From the NCBI GenBank assembly GCA_016193065.1, contig JACPSX010000206.1, positions 1-10,417 of the forward strand: 10,417 bases of DNA. The letters run 5' to 3'. Of the stretch, positions 1 through 5,121 are shown piece by piece. The position numbers and the translations under genes were made by a program. Within the stretch, counting starts at the first letter, position 1. Each line of letters begins with the position of its first letter. The notes under the pieces are model-generated. The model ran no database searches. It saw nothing but the letters and a program-made list of their open reading frames with translations, and was not told the origin of the DNA. The stretch is from Candidatus Tectimicrobiota bacterium. Its GTDB lineage: Bacteria > JACPSX01.

Positions 1-1
1 T

Positions 2-559
2 AACCCCTTCGAGGTTCGGAGCGGGCAGATCGGCAAAGAGCTCGATCAGACGCTTGTAAACGTCAAGCGAGATGGAATTAGGATTCACGGGCGGCAGATG
101 GGTTCCCAACGGGCTGGCTCGATCCGCTGTGCAAGTCTCAACCCCACGGTATTCCTTGAATTCCCCAAGTCTGCCACGCTAGCCGACAATGAGCGGATTC
201 CTGTCCGTTACGAGTTGACCATCAACCTTGATTTGAGTCCAGAGGCTCGCTACGTCACCCTCGTCCACGAACTCGCTCACCTTTACTGCGGGCATCTCGG
301 CACACCCAATAAGAATGGGTGGCCAGACCGGCGCGGGCTGCCACACGGAGCAAGAGAGTTTGAGGCTGAGTCAGTCGCGTATCTTGTTTGCTCCCGGCTC
401 GGTATCGACAACCCCTCCGCCGAGTACCTCGGCGGCTATGCCAACACACGTGAACAGGTGCCGCCCATCAGCCTTGAGTGCGTGATTAAATCCGCCAGCC
501 TCATTGAGAATATGGGCCGGCAACTGCTGAAACCTAGGAAAGCAAGGATTTCCCCGTGA
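2..559 (+). CDS. ImmA/IrrE-like zinc metallopeptidase, 5' partial
   Basis: The reading frame is open from the window edge (codons from base 2) to a TGA at 557-559, so the first ATG at 98 is probably internal and the true start lies outside. Counting from that ATG, residues 57-61 read HELAH, the HExxH zinc site in which two His bind zinc and Glu is the catalytic base. About 30 residues on, REFEAESVAYLVCSRLG supplies a conserved Glu that could be the third zinc ligand. This arrangement is typical of the ImmA/IrrE (DUF955) peptidase family. Members cleave repressors or regulators in mobile elements, stress responses and toxin-antitoxin loci. No signal peptide or membrane segment is visible, so it should be cytoplasmic. 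Its own target and any N-terminal DNA-binding or nuclease domain are outside the window. The motif is clear; the exact subfamily is not. Confidence 0.75.
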   Translation, partial: NPFEVRSGQIGKELDQTLVNVKRDGIRIHGRQMGSQRAGSIRCASLNPTVFLEFPKSATLADNERIPVRYELTINLDLSPEARYVTLVHELAHLYCGHLGTPNKNGWPDRRGLPHGAREFEAESVAYLVCSRLGIDNPSAEYLGGYANTREQVPPISLECVIKSASLIENMGRQLLKPRKARISP

Positions 560-618
560 CCACCCTCAAAGAGGGATCTGCCGCCTTTTTCGCCATCAAT
601 CTAATCCTAAAAACGCGC

Positions 619-647
619 TTGACAGGTAACGGAGGCCAGTTTATGAA
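619..647 (+). promoter_or_regulatory. sigma70-like promoter for the STAS/ATPase-DUF4325-PIN cluster
   Basis: A perfect -35 box TTGACA (619-624) is followed after 17 bases by TATGAA (642-647), a 4/6 match to the -10 consensus. Transcription would start near 653-655, about 50 bases before the ATG at 707. It sits in the only sizeable gap (560-706) upstream of the three plus-strand genes, which suggests the cluster is transcribed independently of the peptidase gene before it. Nothing else convincing is seen in the gap. Confidence 0.5.
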
Positions 648-706
648 TGGCACATGGAATTCAATTACTTCAATATGTTAGAAACGCCGTTAGAGCGAGT
701 TAGTGA

Positions 707-1585
707 ATGCCTATCAGAGTAGGTATTCCTCAGGTGAACAAATGGGACGTGGAGGGGGGAGTACGGGGGATCCTGAAAGCAACCGACAGATACGCAAACT
801 CCCAAGATCCGCTTGTCTTGGACCTCGCCAGGTGTTCGTTCCTCTCAGCGGAAGCCACGGCCCTATTGGCCTCGATATTCCTCGTAAGACGGAAAATGGA
901 AGCTTCGACCCAAATTGACTCAACTACCGTACAGTGGCCCGTGTGGCGTCACTTGCAGCGGATGTGGTTCTTCTCCTTAAGTGGTATCGAGGAGAAGGGT
1001 ATTGCTCCAGGGTCATCGCTCCCTTTGTTCCACACGGAGGCTCTAGAAAAAGACCGAATCCTCCGATATATTGATGAGGAGATACTGGGACGCCCGGCAA
1101 TGCCTTCAATGACACCATCCCTGCGGAAGGAGATCCGGCGCGCATTTTTCGAAGTAATCGGAAACGTATTTCACCATAGTGGCTCACTAATCGGAGCAGT
1201 TGTCTGCGGGCAGATCTATCCGAATGATAATGAGATTCAGATCACTTTCCTCGATAGGGGAGTTGGTGTGGCTTGCAAGGTTCGATCATGGCTTGATAGC
1301 ATCGAGGACGACAAAAAGGCCATTGACTGGGCACTCAAGCGGGGAACCTCAACCTTGGCCACGGGAACCCAATCGCGCGGGTTGGGATTGTACCTGCTTC
1401 GGGAATTCATAAAAGCAAATGAAGGCCAGTTTAGAGTTTATGCAAACGGAGCCTTCCTTGAGGAGGCCTCCGGGCGAAGAACTTATAGGACGCTTAATCC
1501 CCCCCTGGGAGGAACTCTTGTGGACCTTCGGATCAATATTCGCCCGGATGTGGAGTATGGATTCCAACAGGATTTCGAGAATTAA
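707..1585 (+). CDS. STAS-like plus GHKL (HATPase_c) ATPase, anti-sigma/partner-switch type
   Basis: Residues ~30-95 look like a STAS-type fold: a hydrophobic strand PLVLDLARCSFLSAEAT, then a helix and WRHLQRMWFF. Residues ~135-275 form a GHKL ATPase: N-box with E149, N153 and H156-H157-S158, G1 box D183-R-G185-V-G187, and G2 box from G220 to GLGLYLL (225-231), ending in GGTLVDL. There is no phospho-acceptor His domain, transmembrane segment or sensor domain. It is therefore closer to the SpoIIAB/RsbW type of soluble kinase or switch ATPase than to a sensor histidine kinase. The start is fixed because an in-frame TGA (704-706) directly precedes the ATG; the Shine-Dalgarno is weak. The next gene begins 33 bases downstream and encodes a second STAS-like protein, a plausible binding partner. 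Target and signal are unknown. Domain calls come from motifs only. Confidence 0.78.
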   Translation: MPIRVGIPQVNKWDVEGGVRGILKATDRYANSQDPLVLDLARCSFLSAEATALLASIFLVRRKMEASTQIDSTTVQWPVWRHLQRMWFFSLSGIEEKGIAPGSSLPLFHTEALEKDRILRYIDEEILGRPAMPSMTPSLRKEIRRAFFEVIGNVFHHSGSLIGAVVCGQIYPNDNEIQITFLDRGVGVACKVRSWLDSIEDDKKAIDWALKRGTSTLATGTQSRGLGLYLLREFIKANEGQFRVYANGAFLEEASGRRTYRTLNPPLGGTLVDLRINIRPDVEYGFQQDFEN

Positions 1586-1618
1586 GGCAGAGCCTTTTGC
1601 CAATGAGAAAATGACACC

Positions 1619-1969
1619 ATGCGCACCCTAAAGGTCAGCATCATTTGTGGTAAGCATTGTCTTGCTCCTGATGAGGGCGAGGCTCTCTTCAAAGAGATCT
1701 ATGGAACCTTGCAGAAAGGAGAAGATGTCCTTTTGGACTTCAACGGAGTGGACACCTTGGCCAGTTCCTTCCTGAATACGGCCGTGGGCAGACTATTTGG
1801 TAAATTCGACTACGGGTTCCTTGACGCCAGGCTGCAGTGGGTAGGTCTGGACCAGCAGGACGAGAGAGTGTTAAGGCTAGTCATCGAAAACGCCAAGGAG
1901 CATGTCCAAAAGAGTGAAGCCGAACGCGAGATCACGGCGAAGATTGTGCGCAGAGCCATTGGGGAGTAG
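1619..1969 (+). CDS. STAS-like domain protein, DUF4325 type
   Basis: This is a 116-residue soluble protein. The core (residues ~35-75) has a buried strand DVLLDFNGVDTLASSFLNTA followed by a helix. That is the layout of the STAS-like DUF4325 family, related to anti-sigma-factor antagonists, with S49/S50 and N53 where such proteins often carry a conserved Ser/Asn. The charged C-terminal helix (residues ~82-116, rich in E/K/R) could be an interaction arm. An in-frame TGA at 1604-1606 with no other start after it fixes the ATG at 1619. The gene sits between the GHKL ATPase and the PIN gene, and its stop is only two bases from the next ATG. By analogy with SpoIIAA/SpoIIAB it may be bound, or phosphorylated, by the upstream ATPase. 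That role is inferred from domains and context and is not shown by the sequence. Confidence 0.72.
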   Translation: MRTLKVSIICGKHCLAPDEGEALFKEIYGTLQKGEDVLLDFNGVDTLASSFLNTAVGRLFGKFDYGFLDARLQWVGLDQQDERVLRLVIENAKEHVQKSEAEREITAKIVRRAIGE

Positions 1970-1971
1970 CC

Positions 1972-2328
1972 ATGGCATCTGCGCTGACGAGCGCTGAGGA
2001 ACTAAGACCTTGGGTCCGAGCGGAAGTGGTAGATCTGAGAAGCACCGGTGCCCCGACGGAAGAGAAGTATCTCGTCGATACAAACGTTCTGTACTTCATC
2101 CACTACGAACGCTTTGGCGACTTGGATGAGCTAGGAAAAGGAGCGAGGCCGTATCAATTAGAGCACTACCCCAAATACTTCAAACGAGTTCGAGACCACG
2201 AAGGGAAACTTTTCGTCCACCGCCTCGGCTTGATAGAGTTTGCCCGGCTAGTTGAGAGGGCGGAGCTAAATTTCTCTACGCAATCAAGACGCCTGGTGTC
2301 ACAGAGATTCCCCCGGAAATTAACATGA
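1972..2328 (+). CDS. PIN-domain nuclease, N-terminal part (frame broken at ~2274)
   Basis: The ORF starts at an ATG two bases after the DUF4325 stop, with GGGGAG at the end of that gene as a good Shine-Dalgarno, so it should be translationally coupled. Residues 33-41 read YLVDTNVLY: a beta strand ending in the first catalytic Asp (D36) plus T37 and N38, the hallmark of PIN RNases. E89 in LIEFARLVE is the likely second acidic metal ligand. The frame then runs into 18 non-homologous-looking residues and a TGA at 2326-2328. The missing C-terminal acidic residues are encoded in the -1 frame immediately downstream. On its own this 118-residue product lacks half the metal site and should be inactive. 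See the slippery site at 2268-2274 for how a full-length 227-residue protein could be made. Confidence 0.65.
   Translation: MASALTSAEELRPWVRAEVVDLRSTGAPTEEKYLVDTNVLYFIHYERFGDLDELGKGARPYQLEHYPKYFKRVRDHEGKLFVHRLGLIEFARLVERAELNFSTQSRRLVSQRFPRKLT
2268..2274 (+). promoter_or_regulatory. candidate -1 ribosomal frameshift heptamer A_AAT_TTC in the PIN gene
   Basis: In the frame of the PIN N-terminal ORF the codons are CTA AAT TTC, so bases 2268-2274 match the X_XXY_YYZ slippery pattern (AAA then TTT then C). A -1 slip here continues as CTC TAC GCA ATC, which joins residues N100-F101 to LYAIKTPG and reads on without a stop into the C-terminal PIN half. The fused protein would have 227 residues. A purine-rich AGAGGG (2255-2260) lies seven bases upstream and could act as an internal Shine-Dalgarno-like stimulator, as in dnaX. 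No convincing downstream stem-loop was found by eye. The alternative is a simple one-base loss (true mutation or sequencing error) at the same place. Confidence 0.45.
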
Positions 2329-2654
2329 AAGATCTGCGGAGGGCTTACCCGCAAGATTACGGAAAGTGCCAGGCAAGAATCCTCACTTATATGGGCTCTG
2401 TGAGAAAAGTCCACTCTTTGCTCCAAATGCCACCTTGCGATGAATCGGCCTTCTGGGCGCAATGGGATATGGGGTGGCAGGGCACAGTTGCAAACCCGGA
2501 GGATGCTGCTCAACTGGTGGATGCACGGGATTCCGGTATATCAGCAGTGATATCGGATGACTCCGATTGGGTCAGCATTGAGGGAATCAGGCTCTTCACC
2601 GCGAATCGGCTTGCTATTCAGGCTGCTCGGCTAGCCGGAAAGCTTGCGCGGTAG
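2325..2654 (+). CDS. PIN-domain nuclease, C-terminal part in the -1 frame
   Basis: This 109-residue ORF carries the second half of a PIN domain. The segment QLVDARDSGISAVISDDSDW (residues ~64-82) has the helix Asp (D66 or D69) and the strand-end DD/D residues that complete the acidic metal site begun by D36 and E89 in the preceding ORF. The phrase ending in IRLFTAN is the usual last strand. The apparent ATG overlaps the TGA of the N-terminal ORF (ATGA), so reinitiation could make it as a separate chain. However, its frame stays open back to 2256 and encodes PIN-like sequence (LYAIKTPGVTEIPPEIN), which argues that ATG2325 is not the natural start and that the two ORFs are one gene. It ends 52 bases before the convergent toxin gene. 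Confidence 0.62.
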   Translation: MKDLRRAYPQDYGKCQARILTYMGSVRKVHSLLQMPPCDESAFWAQWDMGWQGTVANPEDAAQLVDARDSGISAVISDDSDWVSIEGIRLFTANRLAIQAARLAGKLAR

Positions 2655-2706
2655 CCTCCGCTTTACTAGTCGGTTGACGTCATGTTGAGGGGCGCGATTC
2701 AGCGGA

Positions 2707-3015
2707 TTAATCCGATTGCCTCAGGCGTCGCGCCACCTCTTTATAAATCTCCGCCCTCTCCCGTTTTCCAATACCTATGATAAGGATCACAAGTCTTTGT
2801 CGCTGGATCTCGTAGACGATCCGATATGCTTTTTTCCCGAAGTAGATTTTACGGTACCCTGTGAGATCGATCCCCATTCTTTTCCCCAGGGGTTCCCCCA
2901 GTTCGGGGCTTTCCAAAAGTTTGTCAATCTGCTTGGCAGCGATCTTTTTCAGTGAACCATCCAGCGCTTCGAACTCTCGGGCAGCTTCCGGCAGAAATTC
3001 AATCTTATAGGCCAT
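2707..3015 (-). CDS. RelE/ParE family toxin
   Basis: This 102-residue basic protein shows the RelE-superfamily order. It starts with strand YKIEFLPEAAREFEAL, followed by a two-helix section with KIAAKQIDKLLESP. Next comes LTGYRKIYFGKKAYRIVYEI (residues 51-70), which matches the family's paired strands with conserved Arg. It ends with LVILIIGIGKRERAEIYK. RelE-type toxins cleave mRNA in the ribosomal A site, whereas ParE-type toxins poison gyrase. The GYRKIYFGKKAYRIVY block and basic residues favour a RelE-like RNase, but this is not certain. Its ATG lies 11 bases inside the antitoxin gene, so the pair is translationally coupled with the antitoxin first. The stop TAA falls in a 12-base perfect palindrome CGGATTAATCCG (2703-2714). 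Confidence 0.87.
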   Translation of the reverse strand: MAYKIEFLPEAAREFEALDGSLKKIAAKQIDKLLESPELGEPLGKRMGIDLTGYRKIYFGKKAYRIVYEIQRQRLVILIIGIGKRERAEIYKEVARRLRQSD

Positions 3016-3277
3016 ACTTGGCTTTCAGAGATTCCCAAGAGATTCTTTTTCCTCGATCCTGCGCTTTTCTATCCTGGATCTCAAGTGCGGTCAGGAGATG
3101 CTCCAAATCTTCGACCATGCCTTCGTATTCATCAATCGGGAGGATCACGGCCTCAAGCCGGTTGTTGCGAGATAGCACCATGCGCCCCTTCTTTTTGACC
3201 GCCTTTAGTACTTCTCCTAATTGTTTCGATGCGGTTGACGAGGAGACGATCTCGTCTCTACGGTAAGATGTCTCCAT
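3005..3277 (-). CDS. Phd/YefM family antitoxin
   Basis: The 90-residue product has the Phd/YefM layout. The N-terminal DNA-binding half has SSSTASKQLGEVLKAV (residues ~12-27), then the strand GRMVLSRNNRLEAVILPIDE (31-50). A helix EYEGMVEDLEHLLTALEI follows, and the charged, likely flexible tail (DRKAQDRGKRISWESLKAKYGL region) wraps the toxin. It would neutralise the overlapping RelE-like toxin and repress the operon. A near-perfect Shine-Dalgarno AAGGAGGT lies seven bases upstream of the ATG, far stronger than that of the toxin, which has only a weak GAAAG region. This fits the need for excess antitoxin. Confidence 0.87.
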   Translation of the reverse strand: METSYRRDEIVSSSTASKQLGEVLKAVKKKGRMVLSRNNRLEAVILPIDEYEGMVEDLEHLLTALEIQDRKAQDRGKRISWESLKAKYGL

Positions 3278-3284
3278 AAGTTGA

Positions 3285-3292
3285 ACCTCCTT
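3285..3292 (-). promoter_or_regulatory. strong Shine-Dalgarno of the antitoxin gene
   Basis: On the minus strand the sequence reads AAGGAGGT, complementary to the 16S rRNA tail over eight bases and spaced seven bases from the ATG at 3277. It fixes the antitoxin start. Confidence 0.8.
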
Positions 3293-3308
3293 TTTTAAAA
3301 ACTGTTAC

Positions 3309-3319
3309 GATAAATTATC
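3309..3319. promoter_or_regulatory. candidate autoregulatory operator palindrome over the -10 box
   Basis: GATAA-A-TTATC is a perfect inverted repeat with a one-base centre that covers the -10 box of the toxin-antitoxin promoter. Phd/YefM antitoxins commonly repress by binding short palindromes at this place. Binding here is inferred only from position and symmetry, and AT-rich -10 regions produce short palindromes by chance. Confidence 0.35.
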
Positions 3320-3342
3320 CTCTGGAGTTTACGGAAAATCAA
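3314..3342 (-). promoter_or_regulatory. promoter of the toxin-antitoxin operon
   Basis: On the minus strand TTGATT (3337-3342) is followed by exactly 17 bases and GATAAT (3314-3319), a 5/6 match to the -10 consensus. Transcription would begin near 3307, about 30 bases before the antitoxin ATG. The cassette thus carries its own promoter, independent of the pyr operon that ends just upstream at 3393. Confidence 0.6.
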
Positions 3343-3392
3343 GGGGAAGGATTTGGGTCAGAGTCAGGGAGGATTAATCGGGGCGTGAAGTT

Positions 3393-4340
3393 CTAGCCTG
3401 GAAACTGCAGGGTGTCCACCAGGGAGTTCACGTCAGCCACATCGTTTTCCCGGCAGTAGGCGCGGAGGCCGTCTAGGATCTTTACGGAGGACTGCGGGTC
3501 CACGAAGTTGGCCGTGCCCACCTGGATTGCGGTAGCTCCCACGATGAGAAATTCCAGGGCGTCCTCGGCGGTCATGATCCCGCCGATGCCGATGAGCGGG
3601 AGCTTCACGGCCTGGCGCACCTGCCACAGGGCCCGCAAAGCAATGGGGCGAACGGCGGGTCCGGAGAGTCCTCCCGTGGCCGTGGCGAGTCTCGGCTTGC
3701 GAGTACGGACGTCCACGGCCATGCCGAGGACCGTGTTCATGACGGAAAGGGCGTCGGCGCCGCCGTCGGCGGCGGCGCGGGCAATCACGCGGATGTCCGT
3801 CACGTTGGGCGAGAGCTTGATGAGCAGCGGCAGTGTTGTGGCCTTGCGCAGTGCCCTGGTGATCTCCAAGGTGGCTTTCGGGTCCAGGGCGAAATCGAGC
3901 CCCTTGCTCACGTTGGGGCAGGAGATGTTTGCCTCCACGGCGGCGACTCCGCCGCTCTCTTCCGCCCGCCGCGCCACCGCACAGTACTCTTCAATGGTTT
4001 CTCCAAAGATGTTGGCGATGACCGGCGTGCCGATTTCCCGCAGGCGCGGCAGCTTCTCGGAAATGAAGGCTTCGATTCCGACGTTCTGCAAGCCGATGGA
4101 GTTAAGCATCCCGGCCGGGGTCTCGGCGATGCGCGGCGTCGGATTGCCGAGCCTGGGCTGCAAGGAAAGACCTTTGACCACGATGGCGCCGAGCTGCCCG
4201 AGGTCCAGATAGGGCTCAAACTCGAGGCCGTAGCCGAAGGTGCCCGAGGCCGTCATGACCGGGTTCTTGAGACGGAGCGGCCCGAGCTGTACGGCCAGGC
4301 GGGGTTCTTCTACCCACCACGCAGCCCAGGCAGGCTCCAA
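3393..4340 (-). CDS. pyrD: dihydroorotate dehydrogenase, class IB catalytic subunit (start abnormal)
   Basis: This enzyme oxidises dihydroorotate to orotate on FMN, the fourth step of UMP synthesis. The family match is strong: [42 protein letters not shown], the class I catalytic Cys in NISCPN (C141 counted from the TTG), IKLSPNVTDI, TGGLSGPA, and the FMN-phosphate loop GIGGIMTAEDALEFLIVGA with QVGTANF. Use of Cys rather than Ser as base, plus the adjacent pyrK, points to class IB with NAD as acceptor. The listed start is a TTG at 4338-4340. The first ~10 residues ([10 protein letters not shown]) are only the PyrK cysteine-cluster region read in another frame, with no good ribosome site. True PyrD homology begins around residue 11-13 (near 4310). 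The normal start seems to be missing, probably by deletion at the pyrK junction. The stop is TAG at 3393-3395. Confidence 0.9.
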   Translation of the reverse strand: MEPAWAAWWVEEPRLAVQLGPLRLKNPVMTASGTFGYGLEFEPYLDLGQLGAIVVKGLSLQPRLGNPTPRIAETPAGMLNSIGLQNVGIEAFISEKLPRLREIGTPVIANIFGETIEEYCAVARRAEESGGVAAVEANISCPNVSKGLDFALDPKATLEITRALRKATTLPLLIKLSPNVTDIRVIARAAADGGADALSVMNTVLGMAVDVRTRKPRLATATGGLSGPAVRPIALRALWQVRQAVKLPLIGIGGIMTAEDALEFLIVGATAIQVGTANFVDPQSSVKILDGLRAYCRENDVADVNSLVDTLQFPG

Positions 4341-5121
4341 ACCCGCAGCCCATGAGACACTCCAGGGAGGCGTATCCCGGCGCTTTCCACTGCCGGCACA
4401 GACGGGCGACGGCGGCCATCATGGCATGAGGGCCGCAGGTGTAAATCAGTCGAGGCAGTTTCTCCTTACCGGATGATTCACCGTCCAGCAAAAGATCCGT
4501 GACCACCCCTTTTTCTCCAAGAGAACCGTCCTCCGTGGCGATGCGAACCGGAATCTCCATGACCTGAAAATCCTCCGCCCCCACGATGTCCGCAGCCCGG
4601 CGCCCTCCAAAGAAGAGGGTTGTCTTGCACTTCCGGAAAAGGTTCGGCTCTCGCTGCTGGAATTCTTCCATGAGGACGAGAAGCGGTGCAATCCCGATCC
4701 CACCGGCAATCAGGAAGATCTCTGAGGGTTCGGTGGGGAGAGGAAACGGCTTCCCCAGCGGACCCAGGATGTCCACCGGCCGGCCGACCTCCATGTGGGC
4801 CATGATCCGGGTCCCCTGACCGACGACCCGGTAGATGAATTCCACGGAGTCCGGAGAGCGGGTTCTTGTTCCCCTGGCGATGCCGGGAGCCGCCGACGGG
4901 TTGGTCCCAGGCGGATTTCCCGCCGGCTGCTTCTTTCTCGCCGGTCCCGCTCCCAGGGAATAAAAGCTGAAAGGCCGGCGCAGCAGAGGATCTAGTGATT
5001 CTGAAACTCGCAGCATCACGAATTGGCCTGCCCGGGAGTTTCGGGCGAGCTCGGGAGCGAAAATCCCCATCAGGAAATTGTCTCCCGCCAGAGACAGGTT
5101 GTAGAGAACCGACCCGTTCAC
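4216..5121 (-). CDS. pyrK: dihydroorotate dehydrogenase electron-transfer subunit, C-terminus disrupted
   Basis: PyrK passes electrons from PyrD through a [2Fe-2S] cluster and FAD to NAD. The start is a GTG overlapping the carB stop by four bases (GTGA). The FAD site is RRPFSFYS (48-55) and VVGQGT (99-104), the NAD site is [11 protein letters not shown] (138-148), and CGPHAMM (229-235) is diagnostic. The cluster motif [17 protein letters not shown] supplies C259, C264 and C267. The usual fourth Cys, about 12-18 residues later in a xxVCxDGPVF-like end, is absent. From residue ~270 the sequence ([14 protein letters not shown]...) is simply pyrD DNA read in the wrong frame for 125 bases. Residues ~58-92 ([15 protein letters not shown]...) are a Pro/Gly/Arg-rich insertion not seen in typical PyrK. 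Whether the protein holds its cluster is doubtful as written. Confidence 0.87.
   Translation of the reverse strand: MNGSVLYNLSLAGDNFLMGIFAPELARNSRAGQFVMLRVSESLDPLLRRPFSFYSLGAGPARKKQPAGNPPGTNPSAAPGIARGTRTRSPDSVEFIYRVVGQGTRIMAHMEVGRPVDILGPLGKPFPLPTEPSEIFLIAGGIGIAPLLVLMEEFQQREPNLFRKCKTTLFFGGRRAADIVGAEDFQVMEIPVRIATEDGSLGEKGVVTDLLLDGESSGKEKLPRLIYTCGPHAMMAAVARLCRQWKAPGYASLECLMGCGFGACLGCVVGRRTPPGRTARAAPSQEPGHDGLGHLRLRPRV

Noticed and set aside
563-590. Hairpin CCCTC-AAA-GAGGG after the peptidase stop with a later TTTTT, as a Rho-independent terminator
   Set aside because: The stem has only five pairs and the T-run begins ten bases after it, so it does not have the terminator layout.
3355-3372. GTCAG-A-GTCAG short tandem repeat before the pyrD end
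   Set aside because: Two five-base copies are within chance expectation; no hairpin or array is present.
3508-4212. 234-residue plus-strand ORF opposite pyrD
   Set aside because: It is the shadow of a clear PyrD coding sequence and is low in motif content.
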